A stretch of 64,000 nt of DNA. Source: Tetradesmus obliquus. Its lineage: Eukaryota; Chlorophyta; Chlorophyceae; Sphaeropleales; Scenedesmaceae. The notes below the pieces were generated by a model. That model saw only the letters and a program-made list of their open reading frames with translations. It ran no database searches and was not told where the DNA came from. The translations under genes were made by a program, and so were the position numbers. The stretch is taken from contig CP126207.1 in NCBI GenBank assembly GCA_030272155.1, positions 434,001-498,000 of the forward strand, in the 5' to 3' direction. This document shows, in pieces, positions 45,793 through 58,400 of this stretch. The stretch's first letter is position 1; each line of letters begins with the position of its first letter.

Positions 45793-48038
45793 TGCTGATG
45801 CTGCAGCACTGCATGCCCAGCTGGCACCAACACCACCGGCACAGGCAGCACATCACCAGACCAGTGCAAGGCGAGGGCATGTTCGGTGAGCACATGTAAT
45901 GTCGTCTGTTCTTGGTTCTTTTGTTGGTGGTCAAGCCGTTTGCGTGAGAGCATTTTAAGCTGCATGTTTTTGTTGTTTCTGGACCCTATCAGCCTTGTCT
46001 TGCTCCTTGATGGTGGGCCTGCAGCCCTCCTTTGGTGACTTGGTAACACTACTTATTGGCTTTGTTGCTGTGCAGCCGAGCTGCAGCAGTGCTGCCGACG
46101 TGGCCTTGGGCGGGCGGTGCGGCGAGGTGCCAGGTGAGAGGCTGCTGCTGGTTGCGCTGCCCTGGTTTGTCCTGTGCCCCAAAACCCTAAACCCCACATG
46201 TGCCCCACATGTGCCCCACATGTGCCCCAAAACCCTAAATCCCACATGTGCCCCAAAACCCTAAATCCCACATTTGCCCCGTGCAATGCGAAGTATGTGT
46301 GCAGCGGTCAATAGCGGTCAAGTCAGGCACCGCCCCTGGCCACACACACCCTCCTTAGCCTTAACGCACCCAGGAAATGCAGAGCTGCCTGGGTAGTCAC
46401 TCACTAACTCACTCACAGTGCAGCGGTGGCACTCAGCTGCTGGAACAGCCCAAGCAGGGGAAGCCTGCTGCTGGGGACCAGCCCAAGCAGGGGAAGCCTG
46501 CTGCTGGGGACCAGCCCAAGCAGGGGAAGCATGCTGCTGGGGACCAGCCCAAGCAGGGGAAGCCTGTTGCTGGGGAACAGCCCAAGCAGGGGAAGCCTGC
46601 TGCTGGGGAACAGCCCAAGCAGGGGAAGCCTGCTGCTGGGGAACAGCCCAAGCAGGGGAAGCCTATGGCACTGCGGTGTGAAATCACGGGGTGTGCAGCA
46701 GCAACAGCCCAGGTAGGGGAAGCCTGCTGCTGGGGAAGCCTATCGCACTGAGGCAACAGCCCAAGCAGGGGAAGCCTGCTACAGCCCAAGCAGGGGAAGC
46801 CTATGGCACTGCGGTGTGCAACAGCAACAGCCCAAGCAGGGGAAGCCTGCTGCTAGGGAAGCCTATGGCACTGCGGTGTGGAATCACGCAGCGTCTGCTG
46901 ACTCCAAACTGTGTGTGGAACTGCAGATGGCTGCGGTAAGGTCTGCACTCGCACGTGTGCAGCGGCCTCGAGGCGCGCCAACGGCAAGAGGGCCGCAGTG
47001 CCGCTGCTGTGCCAGAACGGCACCTGTGTGGCAGCCCCACAAAAGTGCACGGTAGGCCGCAGCGCTATCACTTGCAGTGGGCCTGCTTTTTGTTGAGTAG
47101 TTGCCAGCTCAGGTGTTGCCAGCTCACTGCCGCCTTCTCTTGAATACAGCGGCCTCAGCACGCAACAAAGCGGCCTCCAGCAGCTGCTGGTGTTGTATGT
47201 ATATTGTAACTTTATGATTTTTTAACTAACAAAATTTCATTATTATTAATGTTTATTGATTATTTATTGTTACCAATCATCCCACTATTTGATTTCTTAT
47301 CTTTCTATACAAGTTGAACCAAATTTGTTCAAACAATATTATTTAAAAATCAAAAATTTAGTTACATACATAGGTATAAATGCAAACAATAAACATCAAA
47401 TGATAAGCGGCTTCCAGCAGCTACTGATGTTGTATGTATAATCACACTTCCCGCCTGCCCTGCAGCCCACCTACACCAGCAACCCCCAGGTGGAGCCAAA
47501 TGGCACGAGCAATCTACTGTCATGCACTGCACGCGAATATCCCAGCAATTGACTTTATGCATGCATCGTGCTGCCTGCCCTGCAGCCCACCTGCACCAGC
47601 AACCCCCAGGTGGAGCCAAATAAGCATGGCGGGCACGGAGGAAACTAAAATACCTGGGTGCCAGTTTCGATCAAACAATCAACCGCTTTCATTGGCGGGG
47701 CACACTATTCCGGCCGGGTAAAAGGATATCACCGCTTTGACACAGGTCCCAAGCCCTGCAGCAACACAACCCATGGCCCCTGCGGCCCAGCAGTGAAGGA
47801 TGGCTGTGGTGGCACCTGCAAGCTTGAGTGCTCCACTTACATGAAACACTTCAGCCACTGCAGCCTGTCTTACTCATGCCTTTTTGCATGCCTGCAGCCC
47901 ACCTGCGCCAACAACCCCCAGGTAGAGCCAAATGCCCCCTGCGGCCCAGAAGTGAAGGATGGCTGGTGGTGCTCAAATCTTAAAGGTCCAAGAACCAGCT
48001 GGGACTGTGTCTGGAGCTACTTAGGAAGAGGGCCCTGA
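43484..48038 (+). CDS. Secreted cysteine-rich protein with TNFR/EGF-like and DGCGGTC motifs
   Basis: Starts with a signal peptide (RLQPLLLAVLLCAACAAP). Supported exons are 43484-43730, 43825-43932, 44363-44572 and 45410-45507, which keep phase. Then come one ending at 45885, one at 46076-46133, one ending at 47051 and a last segment to the stop at 48038, whose junctions I could not all resolve. Cysteine motifs: CPIGTYKAQPGISQKCASC and CPAGTNTTGTGS resemble the TNFR/ephrin-receptor-like CP.GTY repeats of secreted proteins. Later segments share a different motif, CGTADGCGKVCTRTC and CGPAVKDGCGGTCKLEC, the last two preceded by a PQVEPN phrase. It is likely a cell-surface or wall protein; no enzymatic domain seen. 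Exon count and C-terminus are uncertain. Confidence 0.6.
43933..45120 (+). repeat. Exon copies in the cysteine-rich gene
   Basis: A copy of exon 2 (CTYKAQPGISHKCASC, donor after AACG) lies at about 44000-44100. Three copies of the exon 3 end (SGPAC.ACPGAS.T.KAGSTR with gtgagt) lie at about 44620-44702, 44745-44826 and 45040-45113. A CTG tract (44305-44356) precedes exon 3. Confidence 0.85.
45284..45406 (+). repeat. Long CTG tract ending in a splice acceptor
   Basis: About 40 CTG units with one CTGTG interruption lead into 'ctgcgcag' and exon 45410-45507 of the cysteine-rich gene. The antisense reading gives the poly-Gln, poly-Ala and poly-Ser frames seen here, which are not genes. Confidence 0.9.
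45970..46075 (+). repeat. Dispersed repeat copy related to 51083-51165
   Basis: The segment 'ttctggaccctatcagcctt' through 'ggtgacttggtaac' resembles 51083-51165 ('ttgctggaccccatgagcctt' ... 'ggtaactggtaac'). The two lie in introns of different genes. The 'tgtgcag' at its end acts as acceptor for exon 46076-46133. The duplicated tail 'ggtaact' suggests a retroposon 3' end. Confidence 0.5.
46168..46275. repeat. Telomere-like and CACATGTGCCC repeats
   Basis: Alternating 'ccccaaaaccctaaa' and 'cccacatgtg' phrases occur four to five times. CCCTAAA is the complement of the TTTAGGG telomere repeat of plants and many algae. This is an interstitial, degenerate, intronic copy, not a telomere. Confidence 0.8.
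46438..46880 (+). repeat. 33-bp tandem repeat (QPKQGKPAAGD/E in one frame)
   Basis: About seven regular copies of a 33-base unit ('cagcccaagcaggggaagcc' plus 'tgctgctggggac') run from 46448 to 46665, followed by irregular copies to 46880. It is open in several frames (QPKQGKPAAG or SPSRGSLLLG). Which frame, if any, is translated as part of the cysteine-rich protein is not settled by splice phase. Confidence 0.85.
47203..47406. other. AT-rich block, candidate organelle DNA insertion
   Basis: About 200 bases are roughly 75-80% A+T inside DNA that is otherwise GC-rich. A plus-strand frame with plastid-like codon use (many TTA, AAA, AAT, ATT) runs through it. It is bounded by near-identical direct repeats: 'gcggcctccagcagctgctg' with 'gtgttgtatgtata' at about 47170-47204, and 'gcggcttccagcagctactg' with 'atgttgtatgtata' at about 47407-47441. 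Plastid or mitochondrial origin is an inference from composition. Confidence 0.55.
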
Positions 48039-48111
48039 CCAACGTAATAGCTGCAACTTGAAAGAAACCAGCATCATGCATGTTCTGCAGAACAACATTG
48101 AGCTCCGCTAC

Positions 48112-48146
<35 letters not shown>

Positions 48147-48601
48147 TGAAGCTGCTGGTGCTGGCATATACCCTACATCACAGAAAAACACTTGCCACTC
48201 GCCCGCCGATGATAACCGCTGTGACAAAGTGTGTGTGTGTGTGTGTTGGATATTCTGCTGGCTGCGGTGAAATGGCGGGCTGGAGATGGAACATTGCGTG
48301 TCAGCAGCACGTGTCACTGACAGCTTGCAGCCTGGCCAAGTGGGTTCATTAAATGACACAGGGGCTGGAGCTGAAGATGAGGCTGCGTGTCGATGGCTTG
48401 TAAAATGACGAATTCTATGCATGTTTGTCACTGACAGCTTGCAGCCTGGGTTCAGCAAATGACACAGGATGCAGCTGTGGCTGTATAGGCGAGTTCTGGA
48501 ACCCCTTGCACCGCTTTCAGCACTGAAAACGAACGTTATACATTGAATATCGCAATGGCAGCCAGATTCATACGAAGATCGTGAAGTAGACAGCCTTCAA
48601 A
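48039..48601. other. Intergenic, with a CAG tract, (TG)n and a duplicated segment
   Basis: A (CAG)n run lies at 48115-48144 and (TG)n at 48228-48247. The phrase 'gtcactgacagcttgcagcc' followed by 'tgggtt...aaatgacacagg' occurs at about 48315-48363 and again at 48427-48470. No gene seen; it should contain the promoter of the peptidase gene. Confidence 0.5.
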
Positions 48602-51389
48602 ATGCTTGCCAGGCCACCACCATGGCTCTGGGTACTGCTGCTGCTGCTGTTGCTGCCGATCTTAGTATCGTGTCAAGTCGAAACACAAGATTTAGATACT
48701 GCGGTGCTTTATGAATGCGTCGTGGGGAACTTGTTGTCCACGTCCCGGAGAGCAGCAGCAGCACGGGAGCAGGTCCCATCTGTCGTGCCTGCTGCGGTGG
48801 TGCAGGCAGCAGCAGCTGCGCTTCAAACGGCGGGAGTCAAGGTAAACAACATGTTATCAGTGCGTTTGGCCCGCCCGGAACTGGTGTCACCCGATAGGGG
48901 TGGTGGAAGTCTGCCAGAAAATGAGACCAACAGTGCCGAAAATCTGTTCGGCATTGCATTTCGATCGTTTTTCCTTTCGTTTCTCCTTATACGGAAAGTG
49001 TTTCGCTGCTGCTTTGGTGGCAGCTGCGGCAGCAGCAGCGACAGCAGCGACAGCAGTAGCAGCAGCAGTAGCACCGACAGCACGCAGGCCGGCAGTAGCA
49101 GCTGTTTTGGGCCTGCGAAGAGTTAAATGAAACCAGATATTCGGGAAACAGCTGCTGAAGTGTTGCATTACGGTGAGCAATGCACCAGGCGCCTGCTGCT
49201 GCTGTTGCTGCTAGTGAAACTACTGTCAGGTGTAACTCCTGGCGGTGTTGCTGGCACTGAGCACAACCACCAGCGGCCAGCAGCAGTCCACAGCAGTTGA
49301 TGAAACGTTCTGTGTCTTTTTTCAAGCAGCCTGCCAACACAATGATGTGTCTACCGGAAACAGCAACAGGAGCAGCAGCATCAACTCTCAAGCAGCCTGC
49401 CAGCTGGCACATCAGCAGCAGCAGCAGCACTAGCACTAAGAACATCGTGGGCGCCGTTTGCCCAGCAAGCAGGCAACAAAGGTTGCATGTATAGCAGAGC
49501 AATGTATGCATTTTTCTGTGTCAATGCTCGTCGTATGCTAATCATGGTGTACATATTATATTTGACTTCCCTCTGTGTTGCAGGTGCATGGCCAATTTGG
49601 TGTGCAACTGTCGGCGCGCATGTCGCCCCGCCAGGCGCGCAGCGCAGCAGTGCGCAGCGCGTGTGCTTACACCTTCAGGTAGGCTCAAACTGCTATTATT
49701 GTTTGTGTAAGCAGTCTGCGCCAGCAGCAGACAAAGGCAAAGGTGCGCGCCACATGCGCACATACTCGGGTTTTTCAAAACTGCCGTTCGCTAGTAAGTA
49801 ATGTACGCCAGCAGCAGAAGTGACATGCCACCCCGCCAGCGCAGCCGTGCGTGCCACGTGCGCCTGCATCTCGAGATCGATTTAAAAACCCGATTGCTGT
49901 AAGCCTCTTGTCGACTGGTTTGGCAAGAGGCTTCACGTCTGGGGCAGCGCACGGAGGTGATGAACACCCAGCCAGCACAGTATTCACCCGCTGCTGCTGC
50001 TGCCGCCGCTGCATCTATGTACTTTTCAGGTCGCGGCTGTGTGTGAGGGGCAGGTGTACAGCATGTTAACAAGTTTCCCCTGCTGCTGTTGCTGCTGCTG
50101 CTGCTGCCAGGTCTCGGCCGCGTGTGCGGGGCAGCGCTCGGCGGCTGCTGCAGGCTTTGCAGGCAGGGCAGGTGAACAGCACGCAAGCAGTGCGGGCAAT
50201 GGGGCTGGACAAGGTTTTAGCAGCAAACCCTGGCCTCAATGGGACCGGCATCCGCATAGGTAGGAAATTTGGTTACTGAAAACCCCTCAACATAGCCAGA
50301 GCTCAAGATGCAAGCATTGCAGCTGGGCAGGGTTGCAGGAAGTGTGAGCTTGATAGCCAGCTGGCGATGCGGGCGATGGGGCTGGATCAGGTTTTAGCAG
50401 CAAATCCTGGTTTGAACGAAATGGGCATCCGCATAGGTGGGCCTGTGGTCATGTTGTTCAGGAAATCTTGATCTTGATGATAGATGTCAACATAGCTGGA
50501 GGTCAGGAAGCGGCAATGCATCTGGGCAGGGTGGCAGGCTGGGCAGATGGACGCACGCAGGCAGTGCGGGCGATGGGGCTGGACAAAGTGCTGGCGGCAA
50601 ACCCTGGCCTAAATGGGACCGGCATCCGCATAGGTGGGCATGTGGTCACTGAAAACCCTCAACATAGCCAGAGCTCAAGATGTGAGCAATGCAGCTGGGC
50701 AAGGTTGATAGCCAGCTGGCAACAACAAACAGGACACAGCCACCTGCAGGCAGGTTGCATAATCTTGGACTCATTTGCTGGTTGGCAAGGCACCAACATG
50801 AGTGCAACAAGATGCCCTACTGTTGAATGTTATGAACCACTGCTGTTGCTGCTGCTGCTGCTGCTGCCACTGCTTCCGCTGCTGCTGCTGCTGCTGCCGG
50901 CTGCCTCTGTCCACTCAACTCAACTCAACTCAACTCAACTGTTCGGGATAATCTTGAGACGATTGCTTTGCTTCCTGGCGAATCTAGTGCCTCAGAGACT
51001 GAGTACTCTGAGGTTGTGGAGGTCTCTGACACTTGATATCTGTCACCCCCCCCCCTTCTTTTGCAAGATTAGTTGGATTCTTGCTGGACCCCATGAGCCT
51101 TGTCTGGCTCCTTTGTGGGTGGGCCTGTGGCCCTACTTTGGTAACTGGTAACTGGTCAACCATGCAGGCATCATCTCGGACTCATTTGCTGCCAGGGCTT
51201 CGTTATGGGGCGGCAACACAAGCAGTTCAGGCTGCCCTGGCGTGCCGGCGACTATCATCCAGCACATATGCTGCTGCTGCTGCTGCTGCTGCTGTTCTTG
51301 TTGACTGTTCAGGCATCATTTCGGACTCCTTTGCTGCCGGCTTTTCTGCCAACATAAGCAGCTCAGGCTGCCCTCTCAAGATATCTGTA

Positions 51390-51444
<55 letters not shown>

Positions 51445-51549
51445 ATCCGTGCATTGCAGGCATCATTTTGGACTCCTTTGCTGCCGGCTTTCCCGCCAAC
51501 ATAAGCAGCTCAGGCTGCCCCGGCGTGCCTGGCACCAACATCCATCACA

Positions 51550-51585
<36 letters not shown>

Positions 51586-52915
51586 CAGGCATCATTTCGG
51601 ACTCCTTTGCTGCCGGCTTTCCCGCCAACATAAGCAGCTCAGGCTGCCCTGGCGTGCCTGGCACCATCACCCAGAAAGAGGGGCCCTCAGGCAGTTCAGA
51701 TGAGGGCAGGGCAATGGCAGAGCTCATCTGCTTTGTAGCGTGAGTAATTGTCCAGATACTTGACCAGATTCGATGCGTGTTCAGGCAGCGGCGTGCCCTT
51801 TGTGGTTCTGTGGTGTTGTTTTCTGTGGTTTTGTGTTTTTAGGGTTGTGTGTTGAGTGGGACCATCATTCAGAGAGAGGGGCCGTCAAGCAGTTCAGATG
51901 AGGGCAGGGCTATGGCGGAACTAATCTGCTTTGTCGCGTGAGTGGTTGACGAGATTCTATTGTATAAAGAAATGCATGTTCAGGCAGCGGTGTGCTTATT
52001 GCGGTTCTGTGGTGCTGTTCTCTGTGGTTTTGTGTCTTATGGCAATGTCATTTGTTGGACCATCATCCAGAGAGAGGGGCCGTCAGGCAGCAGCGATGAG
52101 GGCAGGGCCATGGCGAAATTGATCTGCTTTATTGCGTGAGTGGGATTCTGCTTGTTTGGTTGCATCGTGCTTGTCCAAGATTGCTTGCATCTGGTGATGG
52201 TGCTGATGAGCTGTGCTGGCAATTCGGTCTTGGCTGCCCTGGCGTGCCCGGAACCATCATCCAGAAAGAGGGGCCGTCAGGCAGCAGCAATGACGGCAGG
52301 GCCATGGCGGAGTTAATCTGCTTTGTCGCATGAGTGGTTGACCAGAGACCTGACCAGATTCAATGCTTGTTCAGGCAGCGGTGTGCTTATTGTGGTTCTG
52401 TGGTTTTGTGTTTCATAGTAGTGTGTTTTGTCGGACCATCATTCAGCGGGAGGGGCAGTTAGGGAGCAGCGGTGAGGGCAGGGCAATGGCGGAGCTCATC
52501 TGCTTTGTTGCGTGAGTGGTTGGCGAAATGCTGCTTGGTAACGCGTGTTCAGGCAGCGGTGTGCTTATTGTGGCTCTGTGGTGTTGTGTTCTGTGGTTTT
52601 GTGTTTGATGGTTTCGTGTTTAGTGGGGACCATCATGGAAAGAGAGGGGCCGTCAGGCAGTTCAGGATGTCACACACCTGGGGCTGCAACGATATAGCAG
52701 GACCAACACTTCAACGCATGCTGCTGCCGCTGCCGCACAATTGCAGCCCTGGCTGTTGCTTGCACAAGACATCAATAGCTTCACTGGCTGCTGCTACTGC
52801 TGTGTACCTGCTGCTGCCGTCACAGGCCCCAGGCTCAGCGTATTTTCAGGACAGGCGTGGAGGAGGAGGCAGACATGGCGGCAGGCATCATGCAGCTGCA
52901 ACACCGATGGACTAA

Positions 52916-52968
<53 letters not shown>

Positions 52969-53186
52969 ATCTCTTGAATATCTCAGGCCCCAGGCGCAGC
53001 TAGTCTTTCGCACAGGCGTGGAGGGAAAGGCAGACATGGCAGCAGGCATCATGCAGCTGCACGGTGAAAGAACTGACCTGCTGCTGCTGCTGCTGCAGGA
53101 CTCAGGCGCAATTAGTGTTCCCAACAAGCGTGGAGTGAGAGGCAGACATGGCAGCAGGCATCATGCAGCTGCAACAATGGTATGAC

Positions 53187-53223
<37 letters not shown>

Positions 53224-53759
53224 TGCTCCTGCTGCTGCTGCTGCTGCTGCCACATGCACACAGGCCTCAAGCGCAGCTGGTCTTCAGGACAGGCGTGGAG
53301 GGAGAGGCAGACATGGCAGCAGGCATCATGCAGCTGCAGCGGCAGGGCTGCAGGGTCATTGTGGATGACATCATGTACCCCGCAGAGGTATGGTGTAGAG
53401 CGGTTTATTGATGTTGTTATTTTTGCTTGTCAATTGTGTTGTATACTTTGTTATGACAGCATTTGGAGGGTGCTTCAGCAGGGGGTCTGCACTGCGACTT
53501 CAGTTGACATTAGTGATTTTGTTACTACTCTGGCTTGTCATGTTGTGTCAATTTTGTTGTTATAATGGTGGCTTGTGAAACGTGCAGCTGCAGCCGCAAG
53601 GCTGCAGGCTGATTGTAAATCACATGGTGTACCCCGCGGAGGTGCGACCTTATTACTTTGTTACTTGGGCCTGTCATCTCGTGTCAGATTTGCAGGCATT
53701 GCACAGCTGAATTCAACTGCTGCTGCTGCCGCTGCTGCTGCTGCCGCTGCTGCTGCTGC

Positions 53760-53810
<51 letters not shown>

Positions 53811-55308
53811 AGGCGCAGTTCAGTCCCGGCATCCTGGTCCAGGCCATTGAGAAGGTCAAATCGCTGGGAGTGGCATACTTCACCGCAGGTGACTTCTTTT
53901 TTATTTTTACAGTATTTGAACATTAGATTAGGCATTTGTTATGTTGCTATATGCAGGCCATTGAAAGGTCAAGCCGCTGGGCGTGGCCTACTTCACCGCA
54001 GGTGACATATTCTCCATTTTGAAATTGGCAATACCTTATATGTTGAGAAATTATGGTTTACTGTGAACAAATGATTTATTTATGCTGTGTAATTGACGCA
54101 GGCGGCAATGTGCACATTCCACGTGGATGGCACAGCCATCGATTACACTTTCAGATGGCCACAATGACTGACTCGGCAACTGGAGAGGCACTTGGCAGCG
54201 TCCATGTGTGGCACTTGGCAGCCGCCATGCATTCTAGGTCATGTGACTGCACACATGTGTACACCCACCAATGATATGTGCTGTTTTTTTTTACGCAAAC
54301 AGGTGGCAACGAGGACGGCACAGCCATCGATTTTACTTCCAAATGGGCCACAGGCATTGACCCAGCAACTGGAGAGGCACTTGGCAGCGGCCACACATTT
54401 CAGGTCATTTTAAAGCACACAAGTGTACACCCACCAATGATATCTGCTGTTTTTTCTTGCTAACAGGTGGCAACGAGGACGGCACAGCCATCGATTTTCA
54501 ATCGCGATGGGCCACCATCACCGACCCGGCAACTGGAGAGGCACTTGGCAGCGGCCATGTCTGGGCACCCACTTTCAGTGGCAGCATGGCAGACATGTTT
54601 TTGGAAATCAAGATAAAGCGCCAGGACTACCCCCGATCTGTTGATATTTATCTGCAGGTGAGTGTTTGTGGTAATTTAAAATGATATGTGATTTTATATG
54701 TAAGATGTTGGCTATGTGCAGGTTGATAGGCAGCGGCCATGTGTGGACGCCCACTCTTAGTGGAAGCATGGCAGATATGTTGGAGATACAGATAAAGCGT
54801 CAGGACTACCCGCGATCTGTGGATATTCACCTGCAGGTGAGCCTTTGTAATATTTAATAACATGTTACTATATATAACATGTTGGCTTTTTGCAGGTTAA
54901 CAGGCAGCGGCCATGTGTGGGCATCCACTTTCAGTGGCAGCATGGCAGATATGTTTTTGGAGATCAAGATAAAGCGCCAGGACTACCCGCGATCTGTTGA
55001 TATTTAAACTGCAGGTGAGTCTTTGTAGATATTAAAATTACACGTTATAAGATATGTAACATGTTGGCCATATGCAGGTTGATAGGCAGCGGCCATGTGT
55101 GGGCACCCACTTTCAGTGGCAGCATGGCAGACGTGTTTTTGGAGATCAAGATCAAGCGCCAGGACTACCCGCGATCTGTGGATATGTACCTGCAGGTGAG
55201 TCTTTGTAATGTTTACAATGTTTGAAATGACATGTTGTATTATCACGTGAGAGCTTGAATGAGTGAATAATGTGTTATGTAACGTAATGCCACATGCAGA
55301 GCTGTAGG

Positions 55309-55343
<35 letters not shown>

Positions 55344-55386
55344 CTTGCAACATGCACATACAGTGTCACTTGCTGTTTAAACTACC

Positions 55387-55436
<50 letters not shown>

Positions 55437-55438
55437 TG

Positions 55439-55474
<36 letters not shown>

Positions 55475-58400
55475 ACTCCCTGCAGTGGGACCAGCCCTTC
55501 TTCCGCAACACGCTGGGCCTGTCCAAACCTCTGCCAGACCTAGACTTGTAGTGCCACCTGCTTTTTAACACATGATCATGCTGCTGCGGCTGCTGTTGCT
55601 GCCTGCTTAAACCTCAAAAACCCTCCGCGCAGTGGAACCAGCCCTTCTTCCGCAACACTTTGGGACTCGCCGGACCCCTCTCGGACGTGCATATCTACGT
55701 ATGCGACAAGCCTGTCACGAGCTGGCAGCAGCTTGATCCTTTTCTGCCGAGCCGTGACAAGATCTGCGACGTTTACTACGACACGCCGATCGGCTACGAG
55801 CCCTTCTGGCCGTCAGACCTGGTGGACCACAATGTGAGTTCCGTCAAGGTTTCAGATATACCCCTTTGTCCCCATCTCATTAGGCGGCACCCAAGACGCT
55901 GCTGGGCCGGTCAGCTTCTTCGTGACCCCAAGCAGCAGCCCTGGATACTATGTTGCGCAACAATGTACAATCATTGAACATGACAAAACTGCTGTTTCAA
56001 TCTGCTGCCACTGCCGCCGCCGCCGCCGCCGCTGCTGCTGCTCCTGCTGCTCCTGCTTTTATCGCAGGGCGAAGAGCCCCCGCCCGGAGCCATTTCATTG
56101 GGAGGTACTCAGGATGCAGCAGAGTCGGTCAGTTTCTTCGTGACCCCAAGCAACAGCCCTGGCAAATTCCTCAGCAAGTTCCTGTTCATTCAGCACGTTG
56201 ACACGTACCAGGGGCAGTGGGACGCGCCCGCAAACAGCAACCTTGATCTGAAGATCTTCTGGTGAGGCTGAAGCTGCTGCTTTATTGTTGATTTCTTATT
56301 TTTTCCAAGAAAGATGATGTTTGAAAGCCGCCAAGCAACACTACAACTGTGACTCTCAGCAAGTTCCTGTTCATTCAGCACGTGGACACGTACCAGGCCC
56401 AGTGGGACGCGCCCGCTAACAGCAACCTGGATCTGAAGATCTTCTGGTGAGATGTTGCTGCTTTGTTGTTGGTTGCTTTGCTGTCAAGAATAATGATGAT
56501 TGAAATTCGCCAAGCACCAATCCAAACGCAAAATTTAGCAAGTTGAGCACGTGGACACACCCAGCAAGTTGACACGTACCAGGGGCAGTGGGACGCGCCC
56601 GCCAACAGCAGCCTTGATCTGAAGATCTTCTGGTGAGACGCTGCTTCTTTATTGTTGGTTTCTTTGTTGTCAAGAACATCAATGATTGGAAGCCGCCAAG
56701 CAACACAACAAGTGCGACTTTCAGCAAGTTCCTGTTCATCCAGCACAAGGAAAATATCCATCATGTTGACACGTACCAGGGGCAGTGGGACGCGCCCGCA
56801 AACAGCAACCTGGATCTGAAAATTTTCTGGTGAGGATGCGGCAGCTGCTTCTATAATATCTTGGGGCCAGATTTGGGTGTGTCAGGCGTAAAACTACATT
56901 TTGTGTGAATCTGTAGTTTAACTGCAGTCTCAGCAAGTACCTGTTCATTCAGCATCTTGACACGTACCAGGGGCAGTGGGACGCGCCCGCAAACAGCAAC
57001 CTGGACTTGAAGATCTTCTGGTAAGGCTGAAGCTGCTGCTGCTGCTGCTGCTCGGAGTTTGGCTTGCAGGAATGACAGTTGGGGTGGCTAGAGCTCACAA
57101 CGGCTTTAAATTTATGTTCCAAGCCCAGAGCAGCGGCCTGGACGTCACCTGGTTTGAAAGACTAGCGATCTGCTGCTGCTGCTGCTGCTGCTGCCAGGTC
57201 TGGCAATGAGCGCATGACATCCTGGTACCCTCTGGCATCATTACTTACCGACAATAAGCTGGTAATGTACTGACTTTGCTGCTGCTGCTGCTGCCGCTGC
57301 TGCTGCCAGGTCTGGCGATGAGCGCAACAACATCCTCTTACCCCCCAGGCAGTGGGGCGGCCGCTACCTGCGCAACGGATCAACCACAGCAGCACACGGC
57401 AACACGCCAGGTGGGGCTGACAGGGCTTGCAATCAATGGCAAAGCTGGGGTTCAGGTGTTATGCTTTGGGGCTATGGGCCTTTTGTTGGGTCTTACTGAT
57501 CAGTTGGGTGCTTGCGTAAAGGACGCGTAACATGTCTCAGCTGGCATTGATATTATAAATTAAAGCGAGCAGTGAGGCGGCCGCTACCTGCGCAACGGCT
57601 CTACTACTGCAGCACACGGCAACACGCCAGGTGGAGTTCAGGTTTACCAACAACTTCATGGCTTTGAGAAGTCCAAAGATCATGTGTCTCAGCATTGTAG
57701 TTGGGTGCCTGTCACATTTGTTGCGTTTGTTTTTCATTGTGGAGCCTGACTTGAGCTTCTCCCACAACAGCGTCACAGCCACATGCACGTGTTATACATA
57801 TGCGCCGCTACACTGCTACGACATGTGCAGGTGCCATGTCGATCTGTGCCGTGGACTACCGCAACACGCCAGCTTTTGGCGTGTCGCCGGCAGTAGCGGA
57901 GGACTTTTCTGGTCAAGGCATCACGCTCATCTCCTTGCTCACACAACCAGACAACCGCATGCATGTGTTTTAACAATTATTTGCAACATGTGTTACTACT
58001 GTTGTTATAACACGCAGGTGCCATGTTGATCTGTGCCGTGGACTACCGCAACACACCAGCTTGTCACCGGCAGTAGCAGGAGACTTTTTGCGGCAAGGCG
58101 TCACACAACTTGACACAACCATGCAACCGCATGCATGTGCACTAACTTGTGTTATAACGTGTGTTACTACTGTTGTTATAACACACAGGTGCCATGTCGA
58201 TCTGTGCCGTGGACTACCGTAACACGCCAGCTTTCGGCGTGTCGCCGGCAGTAGCAGAAGACTTTTCTGGGAAAGGCGTCACACCCATCTACTTCTTGAC
58301 ACAATCATGCAACCGCATGCATGTGTTCAATCTTGTGTTATGTTAACGGTCCTTCTGTCCTCTCAGGCTATTGCCCAAGCTATTGATGATGCTGACGAGT

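Noticed and set aside
46168-46275. True telomere or chromosome end
   Set aside because: The repeats are few, degenerate, mixed with CACATGTG phrases and lie within a gene, with coding DNA on both sides.
53575-53935. Poly-Ala and poly-Gln frames near 53.7-53.9 kb
   Set aside because: They are readings of the CTG/CCG tract that serves as the acceptor region of peptidase exon 6.
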